Assembly (NCBI RefSeq): GCF_020740535.1
Contig: NZ_CP082362.1
Coordinates: forward strand, 6,507,501-6,571,500
Direction of reading: 5' to 3'
Length of the DNA stretch: 64,000 bases
Source: Streptomyces profundus
GTDB lineage: Bacteria > Actinomycetota > Actinomycetes > Streptomycetales > Streptomycetaceae
The notes under the pieces were generated by a model, which searched no databases, was not told where the DNA came from, and was given only the letters and a program-made list of their open reading frames with translations. Positions 8,814-16,690 of this stretch are shown one piece after another. The translations under genes and the position numbers were made by a program. Each line of letters begins with the position of its first letter. Positions within the stretch are counted from its first letter, which is position 1.

Positions 8814-9382
8814 GCCAACGCGACGGCCGGGACGAACGCGACGGCGGGGACGAACGGGACGGCTGGGACGGCTGGGACGACGAATGGGACGAGCCGTTCC
8901 CCGACGACGAGGGTCCGGCGGAGGCGCCGGACGAAGCCGCCCCCGCCGAGGAACCGCCGGCGGCCGTGCCCGCCGCCGCGCCCTGCTGGAACTGCGACCA
9001 CCCCGTGCCCGGCGGCGTCACCCCCTGCCCGATCTGCACCAGCCCCCGCGTCCATCTGGTGCTGACCCTGGACGCCCCGCGCCTGCGCGCCGTCGCCGGG
9101 CCTGGGCGCCCGCTGCGGCTGGGCCGGGACCCGGCCTGGGCCCCGGCGACCGCGCCCGGCCTCACCGGCGCGCCCGGCGTCTCCCGCCGCCACGCCACCC
9201 TCACGGTGGACCACGACGGCACCGCCTGGGTCGCCGACGGCACCGGGACCGGCAGCCTCAACGGCACCTGGATCAACGGCCGGCGCGTCGAGCCCACCGA
9301 GCCCCGCCGCCTGCGGGACCACGACGAGCTGGGCCTCGGCCGCCGGGTGCGCGGCACGATCCGCCTCCACGGTCAGGGGTGA
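8810..9382 (+). CDS. Zinc-ribbon and FHA-domain protein
   Basis: A protein of 190 residues. The first 50 are strongly acidic with DG/DER repeats, then a four-cysteine zinc ribbon (C59, C62, C73, C76), then an FHA domain from about residue 98 to the end. The FHA hallmarks are present: LGR near 104-106, SRRH at 125-128 and GSLNGTWING around 148-157. FHA domains bind phosphothreonine, so the natural partner is the Ser/Thr kinase encoded first in this operon. The start overlaps the AAA+ stop (ATGA). The gene ends by running 10 bp into the 3' end of the convergent RES gene. Confidence 0.93.
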   Translation: MSQRDGRDERDGGDERDGWDGWDDEWDEPFPDDEGPAEAPDEAAPAEEPPAAVPAAAPCWNCDHPVPGGVTPCPICTSPRVHLVLTLDAPRLRAVAGPGRPLRLGRDPAWAPATAPGLTGAPGVSRRHATLTVDHDGTAWVADGTGTGSLNGTWINGRRVEPTEPRRLRDHDELGLGRRVRGTIRLHGQG

Positions 9383-10017
9383 ATCGCGGCCCGCAGCGGG
9401 GCGAGCCAGGCGTTCGCCCGGCGGCGGCCCGCCGCCGTGGACAGGTCATGGGTCACGGTCGGCTCCGCCTTGACCGCGCTCTCCGCACAGCGGTCGCCGA
9501 AGAGCACGTAGGCCAGGCCCGACCTGCGGCGGCGGGACTGCCACACCATGCCGTGCGCCCCCCGCGCGTCGCGGCGCAACGCCCGCGCCCAGTACCGCGT
9601 CTGCGGGGCGCCGGGCCCCTCCGCCTCCAGCAGCCAGGAGTCCTGGCCGATGCGGGCGAGGTCCTCCTCCGAGACCAGCCGGATCAGCCTCAGCGGCGCC
9701 GTGGTGGCCAGCCGCGACAGGGCGTAGCCGTCGGCCTGCGCCCGGGGGACCAGCCGCTCGCCGTGCGGGCCGCCGAACGCCAGCGACCGCAGGAACACCT
9801 CGGCCAGCGCCGTGGCCGGCTCGTCGGCCGCGTAGAGATAGGGATAGGGATCGTCGGTCGTGCCGTCGAAGCGGTTCCCCCCGAAGTGGGTGTGCACGCT
9901 GACCGGGTTGAAGCCGGTCGCCTGGTAGCGGCTGCGGTGGCAGCGCCACAGCTCCGTGCCGGCCGGCAGCTCCGTCAGGTTCGGGGTCAGCCCGCGGGGC
10001 GGCGGATAGGCGGGCAT
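9373..10017 (-). CDS. RES-domain toxin (probable NAD+-degrading enzyme)
   Basis: A protein of 214 residues matching the RES family over its whole length: LWRCHRSR near residue 23, GNRFDG near 47, YPYLYAADEP near 58 followed by ALAEVF with the conserved Glu (E73), and a late SGLAYVLFGDR strand. Characterised RES toxins such as MbcT deplete NAD+ by phosphorolysis or hydrolysis. The ATG immediately follows the TGA of the upstream antitoxin-like gene with no gap, as expected for a toxin-antitoxin pair. It is the last gene of the CHAT-antitoxin-RES operon. Its 3' end overlaps the FHA gene tail to tail by 10 bp. Confidence 0.88.
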   Translation of the reverse strand: MPAYPPPRGLTPNLTELPAGTELWRCHRSRYQATGFNPVSVHTHFGGNRFDGTTDDPYPYLYAADEPATALAEVFLRSLAFGGPHGERLVPRAQADGYALSRLATTAPLRLIRLVSEEDLARIGQDSWLLEAEGPGAPQTRYWARALRRDARGAHGMVWQSRRRRSGLAYVLFGDRCAESAVKAEPTVTHDLSTAAGRRRANAWLAPLRAAIHP

Positions 10018-10668
10018 TCAGTCCCCCTCCACCAGCGCGCGCGCCGCCTCGATCAGCAGCGTGTCCGGGATCTCGCCGACGAGTTGGGCCGGGACCCCCT
10101 CCAGCCAGCGGTTCCCGCCCAACCACCAGTCGGCGGCGCCCCACGGATCCTCGTCGGCCAGCAGCAGCGCGTTGACCCGCCGCACCACGGACCGCGGGCG
10201 GTCGTCCGGGCCGAACTGGAACTCGGGGCAGCGGACGCCCCGCTCCGGATCGGGCAGCCGGATCAGCCCCTCCTGTGCGCCGGGCGCCGGCCGGGACGGC
10301 GCGGCCAGCAGCCGCCGATGCGCCGCCCGCAGGATCTCCCAGGTGGCGGCGTCGTCCGTCCCGTCCTGTTCCCCCGGGGGCGTCAGCAGGCGCAGCAGCT
10401 CGTCCACCCGCGCCGCGTCGACCACGGAGCTGCCCGGATCCAGCCGCACCCCGTTGTCCACCTCCTCCCGCACCTGGCTGTCCAACGGCAGCGTCAACAG
10501 CACCCGTCGCACCCGGTTCAGCGCGCGCCGCCGCTCCCGCTCGTCGCCACCGGCCCGCCGCAACGCGCCGACGGCGTCCAGCAGATCGCCCTGCGCCTGG
10601 GGCGTCAGGTTCTCCCTGAGATGGTCCCGCTGGCGGGCCAGCAGGCCGATCAGCTCCTCGGCGTCCAC
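10018..10668 (-). CDS. Antitoxin-like protein with MbcA/DUF2384-type C-terminus
   Basis: A protein of 216 residues. From about residue 145 on it carries the pattern seen in antitoxins paired with RES toxins: an EFQFG strand (149-153), RVNALL, DPWGAADWWLGGN (174-186), then a WLxGxP turn and a final helix. That region is the toxin-binding part in MbcA-type proteins. The N-terminal half is helical, but I see no clear Xre helix-turn-helix, so DNA binding is not supported. GTG 10668 is preceded by GGAAGGGGAG inside the end of the CHAT gene, which couples their translation. It most likely neutralises the adjacent RES protein. Confidence 0.78.
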   Translation of the reverse strand: MDAEELIGLLARQRDHLRENLTPQAQGDLLDAVGALRRAGGDERERRRALNRVRRVLLTLPLDSQVREEVDNGVRLDPGSSVVDAARVDELLRLLTPPGEQDGTDDAATWEILRAAHRRLLAAPSRPAPGAQEGLIRLPDPERGVRCPEFQFGPDDRPRSVVRRVNALLLADEDPWGAADWWLGGNRWLEGVPAQLVGEIPDTLLIEAARALVEGD

Positions 10669-10672
10669 CCGT

Positions 10673-13600
10673 TCACTCCCCTTCCTCGCCGCTGCCCCCG
10701 AACTCCCCGACGCCGCCGGGGCGCGGGCTGCCCTGATGGATGAACGCCGCCCAGACCGGCACCCGGTCGAGGAACGGCTGGCGCGCCTCCCGCGCCAACT
10801 CCCCCTCGACGCCCGGCGGTGGACGCCGCGCCGGATCCAACATCCACAGCTGCGCCGCGCGCAGCGCGTCCGCCGGGGCCAACCCGTCCACCGCCAGATG
10901 GTGGTGGAACACGGCCATCATCAGCGCGGAAGCGCCGTCCCTGGTCGTCCACCGGGAACCGACCGCGTCCGTGGCTCCCCGTGCCACGAACGCGGTGGTC
11001 AGGGTGAGCGCCTCGTCGTGGTCCCGGCGGCTCAGGTCCGTCTCGCACGCGCTGAGCACCACCAGCGGCCCCGGCTCGCCGGCGGCGACACCACCGGGCC
11101 GGTCCAGCAGCCGGGAGACCGTGAGCAGCCCCGCGTCGTCCGCCGCCCCCTCCGGGGCGGCCAGGACGAGCGCCGAGACGGTGGGACGCGCACCGGCCTC
11201 GCCATGCGAGGCGATATGCAGCAGCGACGCCGGCTCGCCGCCCCGAGGCGCCCCGGGGAGGACGGCGAGCAACTCGTCCGGAGTGCCCGCACCCTGCGGC
11301 TCCTCGGCCGGCTCGATCGCGAACTCCCCGTACAGCGCGGCCCGTTCGTAGAACGCCGAACGCAGCGTGGTGACCTCGTCGCCCGCCCACAGCAGATCGA
11401 GACGGGGATCGGCGACCAGCACGGGACGCGCCCCCGGATCCGACCGGGTCCGCCCGATGGCGTCGAGAAACTGCGCCCCCGAGGCGGCGTAGCTGAACAC
11501 CGCGACCTGGCAGGCATACCTCGACGCCAACCGGGCGGCATGCCAGGGCACCACGCCCAGGTTCCCGCACGGCACCAGCACGACCCGGGTGGGCGCGCTG
11601 GCGACGCCGTCGGCCGCCAGCCGATCCAGCAGCGGCGCCACCACCGCGGGGCCGGCCCAGACGCACAGATCATCGAGCGCCGCCTCCCAGGCACGGTCGG
11701 CGGCCGGCGAACGCGCCGAGGAACGCCGGGCGGCGACCTGGAGATAGGCGTCCAACGGCCGCCGCCCGGGGCCGGCGAGACCGGGCAGCGGGAGGACCCC
11801 CGTGCCCCCCGCGCCCCCGTCCCCCGACCGCCTGACGATCAGCGCCGCGCCGTCCTCCTCGCCCCGGCCCGGCACCAGATACACCAGCGCGTCGGCCCCC
11901 GATGCCTCGACCCCGGCGACCAGCTCGGGCAGCGCCGGAACCGAGAGCAGCGTCCGCCGCCCCTCCCGCCCGGGCCGCAGCGCGTCCAGCGCCCGCCGGC
12001 GCAGCCGGCTCGGCATCGGCGCGCCCGCCTCGACCTCGGCGAGCAGCGCCGCCGAAAGCCCCTCGTGGACCGACGAGCCACCGCTGCCAGGCGGCACACC
12101 CCGCCGCCACTCCTCGGCCAACTCGTGCCGGCCCAGCGCCGCCAACTGCTCGGGCACCCCCACCGACGCCGCCGCCGCACGCAGCACCAGCGCCCGACCG
12201 ACCTCAAGGGCGCGCACCGCCTCCGCCGGATCGCCCTCGGCGACGGCCCACCCCGCCACTCGCAGCGCCTGCTCCGCCCCGCCCCGCGCCATCTCAAGAC
12301 CGTGCTCGGCGCCCAGCTGCATCAGCACATCGTCGGCCGTCACATAGAGGGCCGCGAACCCGGCCTCGATCGCCGCCTCCCGGTCGCCGGCCGCCGGATC
12401 GCCGCGCTCCCCGTGCAGCCGCGCCAGGGACTCAAGCAGCAGCCGCGCGGCGTGGTTGTCCACGTCCTCGGCCAGCTCCTCCCTGGCCCGGCGCATCTCC
12501 ACGATCGCCTCGTCCAGGCTCCGCCGATCCCCGGTCAACAGATGATGGGTGCCGAGCGTCTCGGCGAGCGCTCCCCGGCTCATCGCCCGCTGGCTCGCCG
12601 CCATCGGCACGGACGTCCCCAGCGTCGCCCTGCCCCGCTCCACCACGTCGAGCAGCCGCTTCGGATCCCGTTCCAGGATGGCGCAGGCCGCCAACACCAC
12701 GGGCCAGAGCATCTCCAGCAGCTGGTGCACAAACCGTGGCGCCGCCTCGTTCTCCCGCAGCCGCTCGACGAGGCCCACCGCCGTGCGCGCGTCCTCGACG
12801 GTGCCCCGCCGCGCGGCGCGCAGCAGATGGGCGAAGACCAGCTGGGCGACGATCGGTCCGAAGATCTCGTCCCGCTCGTCCGTCTGCTCCACCAGGCGGC
12901 GCAGCTCGGCGAGATGCTCCTCCACCTCGGCCGTGTGAGCCTCCCGGCTCAGAAAGATCCGCCGCAGCCGCAGGGTGAGCAACGTCGCCCTGGCCATCAC
13001 CGTCAGCCGACGGACGTCGGGCGTTCCTGGCAGCGCGGCGACGTCCCGGATCGGCTCGGGGGCGAACGCCTCAAGCCGGCGCGCCGATTCGGCCTCGTCC
13101 TGGAGGTTCCCCCGGGTGTGCACCCCGAGCGACGGCAGGACGCCCTGCACGGCGCGCATCGCCAGGGCCAGCTCATGGCCTTCCGGGAGGTCCTTGGCGA
13201 CCCGGCCCAGCAGTTCGTGCGCATGGTCGACGAGATCGGTGTTCCCGGTGCGCATCGCCATCATGGCCTCGCCCATGGCGCCGATCCCCCGGTCCGCGTT
13301 CGCGCCCAGCGGGTCGCCGGCGATCTGGGGTGAGGACTGCAAGGTGGCGATCAGCTCACCCAGCCGCTCCGTGCCCACCAGGCCGGGGGAGGCCACCTCG
13401 CCCATCAGCGAGATCGCCGCCGCCTCCATCGCCAGCGCCGTCTCGCTCTGGGGCGTCCCCGTCGGCTGCTCCGGCTGTGCCGGGGGCGGCGGGATGGCCG
13501 GCTTCCCGCGCATCATGCCCAGGACCGCCCGCATCATGTCGCCCCCGGCGCCCAGCCCGGGCCGCTCCCGCAACAGCCGTTCGCCGAAGCCCGTAAGACC

Positions 13601-14194
13601 CGGCAGATCGCCCAGCAGCGCGAACGAGGACAACGAGCGGAGCACCGCGCGCAGCCGGGCGACCTCGTTCGGCAGGGGCTCCGGCAGCCGAGCCGCCTCC
13701 AACTCGCCGAGCAGCCGGTCCGCCTCCGCGGTATCCGCTCTGAGCCGGGGGGCGTTCTGCGAGGCGCGCACCCCCCACGTCACCACCCGCTCGAACTCCG
13801 GCACGCCGCCGCCCGGCGCGGGCTGCGGCATCGGCAGCAGCAGCGTCGCCAGCACCAACGCCGCCCGCAGCCGCTCCCGTTCCGTCAGCCCGCCTGGCCC
13901 GGCCACCTCCCGCGCGGCACGGAGCAGCCGGATCCCCTCCTGCTGATCCCCGGCTGTCCCGGTCCCGCCCAGATACCGCTTGCCGTAGAGGCAGCCGAGC
14001 CGGGCTCGAACCAGCGCGGCATGGGCCGCGTTGTCGGACAACTCCCGCTCGGCGTGAGCCAGTTCACCGAGAGTCCGGTCCAGCTGCGCGGACGTCGTCG
14101 GCTCGCGCCGAGGGGACCCGAACGTCCTCTCCGGGTCCATCGACGGCAACATCCGGTCCGCTCGCTCCAGCGCGTGCGCCAGCTCCTCGTCCAT
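10673..14194 (-). CDS. CHAT-domain (caspase-like) protein with long helical-repeat N-terminus
   Basis: About 1,173 residues. The C-terminal 350 form a CHAT domain, a caspase/separase-like cysteine peptidase. It has LVPCGNLGVVPWHAAR, the catalytic His in HIASHGEA (H997) and the catalytic Cys in VLSACETD (C1050), followed by ALTLTTAFVARGA. The first 800 residues are Leu/Ala/Arg-rich helices, consistent with TPR-like repeats that sense or bind partners. I start it at ATG 14194, which has a strong GGGGAGGG at 7-nt spacing; an in-frame ATG at 14245 lacks one. It leads an operon with the antitoxin and RES genes. In other bacteria CHAT proteases act as effectors released by an upstream sensor. Confidence 0.9.
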   Translation of the reverse strand: MDEELAHALERADRMLPSMDPERTFGSPRREPTTSAQLDRTLGELAHAERELSDNAAHAALVRARLGCLYGKRYLGGTGTAGDQQEGIRLLRAAREVAGPGGLTERERLRAALVLATLLLPMPQPAPGGGVPEFERVVTWGVRASQNAPRLRADTAEADRLLGELEAARLPEPLPNEVARLRAVLRSLSSFALLGDLPGLTGFGERLLRERPGLGAGGDMMRAVLGMMRGKPAIPPPPAQPEQPTGTPQSETALAMEAAAISLMGEVASPGLVGTERLGELIATLQSSPQIAGDPLGANADRGIGAMGEAMMAMRTGNTDLVDHAHELLGRVAKDLPEGHELALAMRAVQGVLPSLGVHTRGNLQDEAESARRLEAFAPEPIRDVAALPGTPDVRRLTVMARATLLTLRLRRIFLSREAHTAEVEEHLAELRRLVEQTDERDEIFGPIVAQLVFAHLLRAARRGTVEDARTAVGLVERLRENEAAPRFVHQLLEMLWPVVLAACAILERDPKRLLDVVERGRATLGTSVPMAASQRAMSRGALAETLGTHHLLTGDRRSLDEAIVEMRRAREELAEDVDNHAARLLLESLARLHGERGDPAAGDREAAIEAGFAALYVTADDVLMQLGAEHGLEMARGGAEQALRVAGWAVAEGDPAEAVRALEVGRALVLRAAAASVGVPEQLAALGRHELAEEWRRGVPPGSGGSSVHEGLSAALLAEVEAGAPMPSRLRRRALDALRPGREGRRTLLSVPALPELVAGVEASGADALVYLVPGRGEEDGAALIVRRSGDGGAGGTGVLPLPGLAGPGRRPLDAYLQVAARRSSARSPAADRAWEAALDDLCVWAGPAVVAPLLDRLAADGVASAPTRVVLVPCGNLGVVPWHAARLASRYACQVAVFSYAASGAQFLDAIGRTRSDPGARPVLVADPRLDLLWAGDEVTTLRSAFYERAALYGEFAIEPAEEPQGAGTPDELLAVLPGAPRGGEPASLLHIASHGEAGARPTVSALVLAAPEGAADDAGLLTVSRLLDRPGGVAAGEPGPLVVLSACETDLSRRDHDEALTLTTAFVARGATDAVGSRWTTRDGASALMMAVFHHHLAVDGLAPADALRAAQLWMLDPARRPPPGVEGELAREARQPFLDRVPVWAAFIHQGSPRPGGVGEFGGSGEEGE

Positions 14195-14342
14195 CCGTTC
14201 ATCCCTCCCCGGCTCCCGCGCCTGGCTTCCGTGCTCCGCATTCATCCTGGCCGTTTCCCCGGGCCCTCATCCGCGCGTGCGCGGGATCCGACGGAAAACG
14301 CCCAGTCAACGCCCAGTTCGGCCCCCCGTCCCGACACGCGAA

Positions 14343-14371
14343 CGCCCGCCGGGCCAGGGGCCCGGCGGGCG
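14343..14371 (-). terminator. Strong hairpin, probable terminator of the LPMO gene
   Basis: A perfect 13-bp GC-rich inverted repeat with a 3-nt loop (arm CGCCCGCCGGGCC) lies about 32 nt beyond the stop of the AA10 gene. There is no T-tract, which is usual for Streptomyces. It separates the LPMO transcript from the CHAT operon on the same strand. Confidence 0.8.
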
Positions 14372-14402
14372 CGCTCCTCAGCGTCCCTCAACCGTGGTGC
14401 GG

Positions 14403-15077
14403 TCAGGAGAAGTTGACGTCGCTGCAGATGAAGTACGTCTGGTCCAGATGCGATGCCTGCCAGATGGTGTAGACGATGTGGTGGCCGCTGCGCCCCGGGG
14501 CGCTCACATCGAAGGTGATGTCGGAGGCCGGCGGGTAGGCCCCGGTCGTCTCCACCAGTTCGAGGTCGCCCCAGCCGAGGGCCTGGGTGGTCGGGTCGTA
14601 GCCCTGCTTGGTGACATAGACCTCGAAGAAGTCCGCGCCGTGGCTGGCCGTGTCGTACAGGTGGACGCTGAAGTCGCTGCCGACGTTCGTCGGGGTCCAG
14701 GGACCCGGGTTGTCGAGCGAGGTGGCCAGGCCGCTCTGTGCGTCACCGGCGCTGCACAGCTTGCCGTCGGGGATCGCCGCCCAGTTCCCTGCCAGGTTCT
14801 CCCGGTACAGGCTCATCCAGTTCCACATGGTGTTGGGGTTGGCCTGGAACGCCTGCCAACACATGGGGTCTTCCTGCTCCATGGCCGGGTTCATGTGGTC
14901 GCTGCCCCAGCGGTCCCAGCAGCCGTAGGCGCGGCCGGCCGGGTCCACGATCGAGCCGTGCGCCTTGGCCGTGTCGCTCCACGGGCTCAGGAACAGCGCG
15001 ATCAGGCCGATGATGGCCGCCAGCACCGGGGTGATCACGCGCAGGGTCCAGCGCCGTGTGGGGGTGTCTGCATACAT
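14403..15077 (-). CDS. Secreted AA10 lytic polysaccharide monooxygenase
   Basis: A protein of 224 residues. A signal peptide with an RR pair and a long hydrophobic core ends in TAKA, so the mature protein would begin HGSIVDPAGR with His40 as the N-terminal copper ligand. The second histidine-brace ligand is H146 in TASHGADFF. These are the defining features of AA10 enzymes, which oxidatively cleave crystalline cellulose or chitin. The segment YGCWDRW...EDPMCWQAFQ...NTMWNW is, from memory, like the cellulose-active branch (ScLPMO10B/TfLPMO10A type). No carbohydrate-binding module is present. ATG 15077 was chosen because the signal peptide starts there; the longer frame upstream has none. A CebR operator lies about 54 bp upstream. 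Confidence 0.95.
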   Translation of the reverse strand: MYADTPTRRWTLRVITPVLAAIIGLIALFLSPWSDTAKAHGSIVDPAGRAYGCWDRWGSDHMNPAMEQEDPMCWQAFQANPNTMWNWMSLYRENLAGNWAAIPDGKLCSAGDAQSGLATSLDNPGPWTPTNVGSDFSVHLYDTASHGADFFEVYVTKQGYDPTTQALGWGDLELVETTGAYPPASDITFDVSAPGRSGHHIVYTIWQASHLDQTYFICSDVNFS

Positions 15078-15130
15078 CGTTGCGGTCTCCGTCTTCCGGA
15101 AGGGGGTGGGGAAGGTGATGCGTTTCCGGG

Positions 15131-15146
15131 TTGGGAGCGCTCCCAA
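15131..15146. promoter_or_regulatory. CebR operator upstream of the LPMO gene
   Basis: A perfect 16-bp palindrome, TTGGGAGCGCTCCCAA, contains the 14-bp CebR box TGGGAGCGCTCCCA exactly. CebR (CelR in Thermobifida) is the LacI-family repressor released by cello-oligosaccharides. The site is about 54 bp upstream of the LPMO start, in promoter position, and predicts cellobiose/cellotriose induction. Confidence 0.92.
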
Positions 15147-15421
15147 ATTCAACCGGACCTTACCCGCCGACACACCGCTGAAACAGACGGCAGGTCGGCG
15201 GGCCCTCCGCGCGGGCGCGCGAAGCCGCGCGACACCGGCGGCATGGTGCCCCGGGGCGCGTCGTGGGGATCCTCCCGGGCTCGCGACCCGGACCTCGTCC
15301 GGGGGACCCGACGGGCGAGCCGCCATCCGGAGCCCCGCGATCCACCGCGTCATGGGGGCACCTCCCAGCCGCCGGGCCGGGGGAGCCGCAGGCTGATCCG
15401 ACAAGATCCCAACGACGTGCC
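15147..15421. other. Intergenic stretch without a recognised gene
   Basis: Between the CebR box and the stop of the membrane protein gene I see no ORF with a credible start and no convincing promoter motif. Together with the LPMO leader it makes 344 bp without a gene. The sequence is GC-rich, with some short imperfect inverted repeats that could end transcription of the sigma operon. Confidence 0.5.
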
Positions 15422-16135
15422 CTAGAAAAAGCTGGACACGTCCTTCTCGGCGAGTACCTCGCCCTGGGCGTCGTAGGCGACCACCCGGAACTCGCCGGGG
15501 AAGCCCGGATGGCGGCCGGCGTCGAGGTAGTAGACGCCCCAGTCGGACTCCCCGGCCAGCTGTACCAGGGTGGCCGGAAGGGGGTCTCCCCACCCCTCGG
15601 GCTCGATCAGGATCCGCGCCGGCGTCTCGTCCAACCGCCAGGCCCCGTCGATCAGGAGGACGTCGCCGTCGTTGGCCTGGTAGCCGACGCTGACGCTGCG
15701 CGGCCCGAGGTTGTCGCCGAAGTGGCCCCTGGCCGCCGCCATGTCCTCGTCGAAGGACGCGGGGGAGGAGACCACGTAGTTCTGGTTGCCTTCGGGCAGC
15801 AGACCCATCACGAAGGCGTCGTTGATCGCCAGCCGTTCGTAGGGGCGTACCTCCCGGCGTTCGTCGTCGTCCGGGAACGGCGGCGACGTCCGGCCGGCCG
15901 GCGGCGCGGGGTCGGCGGAGCCAGGGCCGACGGGGGTCCAGGCCAGGCCGGCCGCCAGCCCGGCCGCCAGCACACCGGCCGACGCCGCGCCTGTCACCGC
16001 CAGCCGGCGGCGCCGCCTCCGGAGCGCCCGGCCCCGGCGGATCAGTTCGTCGACCGGTGCCGGCCCGACGTCCAACGCCTCGGCCGCCCCGCGTAGTTCG
16101 TCAGCGAAGTCCGGTTCGCTCTCCCGCTTCGGCAC
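15422..16135 (-). CDS. Membrane-anchored sensor protein, candidate anti-sigma partner
   Basis: A protein of 237 residues: a short cytoplasmic part (1-44, ending in a run of Arg), one transmembrane helix (about 45-66), a Pro-rich linker, and an extracytoplasmic domain from about 98 containing NDAFVMGLLPEGNQNYVV. GTG 16135 was chosen because AAGGAGG stands 9 nt upstream; it overlaps the sigma gene's end by 35 bp. Position and topology suggest it restrains the sigma factor, but I see no zinc-binding HxxxCxxC anti-sigma motif. The outer domain is closely related to the secreted protein encoded at the start of the same operon, which is unusual. Confidence 0.8.
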   Translation of the reverse strand: MPKRESEPDFADELRGAAEALDVGPAPVDELIRRGRALRRRRRRLAVTGAASAGVLAAGLAAGLAWTPVGPGSADPAPPAGRTSPPFPDDDERREVRPYERLAINDAFVMGLLPEGNQNYVVSSPASFDEDMAAARGHFGDNLGPRSVSVGYQANDGDVLLIDGAWRLDETPARILIEPEGWGDPLPATLVQLAGESDWGVYYLDAGRHPGFPGEFRVVAYDAQGEVLAEKDVSSFF

Positions 16136-16670
16136 GGTCAGCCGCCTCCTTTCCCCTTGTCGGTGGCCGCAGGTCCACGACCGTCGGATCGGCGCGCAGC
16201 TTCTCCAGACCCCGCGCGGTTCGGCTGCGCACCGTTCCCACCCGGGTGCCGAGCAGCGCGGCGACCTCGGTCTCGCTGCGGTCCTCGACATAGCGCAGCA
16301 CGACGGCGGCGCGCTGCCGAGGCGGGAGGCGTCGCAGCGCGGCCGATAACACGTCTCGGGCGAGGAGCGGTTCGACCCGGTCCCGGGCGGTCCGCTCCGG
16401 GAACCGGGTCGTCAGCCATTCGAACACCCGAAGCCCACGGATCCGGTCGCGATGGGCGTTGATCATGATCCGCCACACATAGGCGTCCGGATCGGCCGCC
16501 CGTACGCAGCGGTCCCACCGTGCGTACGCCTTGACCAGGGCCACTTGGACCAGGTCCTCCGCGTCATGGTGGTGACCGGTCAGCAGGTACGCGGTCCGCA
16601 GCAGCCTGGGCCACCTGCTGACCGCGAAGGTCCTGAAGTCGGCGTCCTGGGCTTCGGGTGCACGAGTCAT
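16101..16670 (-). CDS. SigE-family ECF RNA polymerase sigma factor
   Basis: A protein of 189 residues with region 2 (LLRTAYLLTGHHHDAEDLVQ near 23-42, then AYVWRIMINAHRDRIR) and region 4 (LRRLPPRQRAAVVLRY, SETEVAALLGTRVGTVRSR near 135-150). This is the layout of the actinobacterial SigE family of ECF factors. It directs RNA polymerase to a small regulon, often in envelope stress. Leu108 is encoded by a TTA codon (16347-16349), so translation should depend on the bldA tRNA. The gene is the middle one of a three-gene operon: the secreted protein ends 20 bp before its start and the membrane protein overlaps its 3' end. Confidence 0.93.
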   Translation of the reverse strand: MTRAPEAQDADFRTFAVSRWPRLLRTAYLLTGHHHDAEDLVQVALVKAYARWDRCVRAADPDAYVWRIMINAHRDRIRGLRVFEWLTTRFPERTARDRVEPLLARDVLSAALRRLPPRQRAAVVLRYVEDRSETEVAALLGTRVGTVRSRTARGLEKLRADPTVVDLRPPTRGKEAADRAEAGERTGLR

Positions 16671-16690
16671 CGGCTTCGTCTGAGGTCGCG

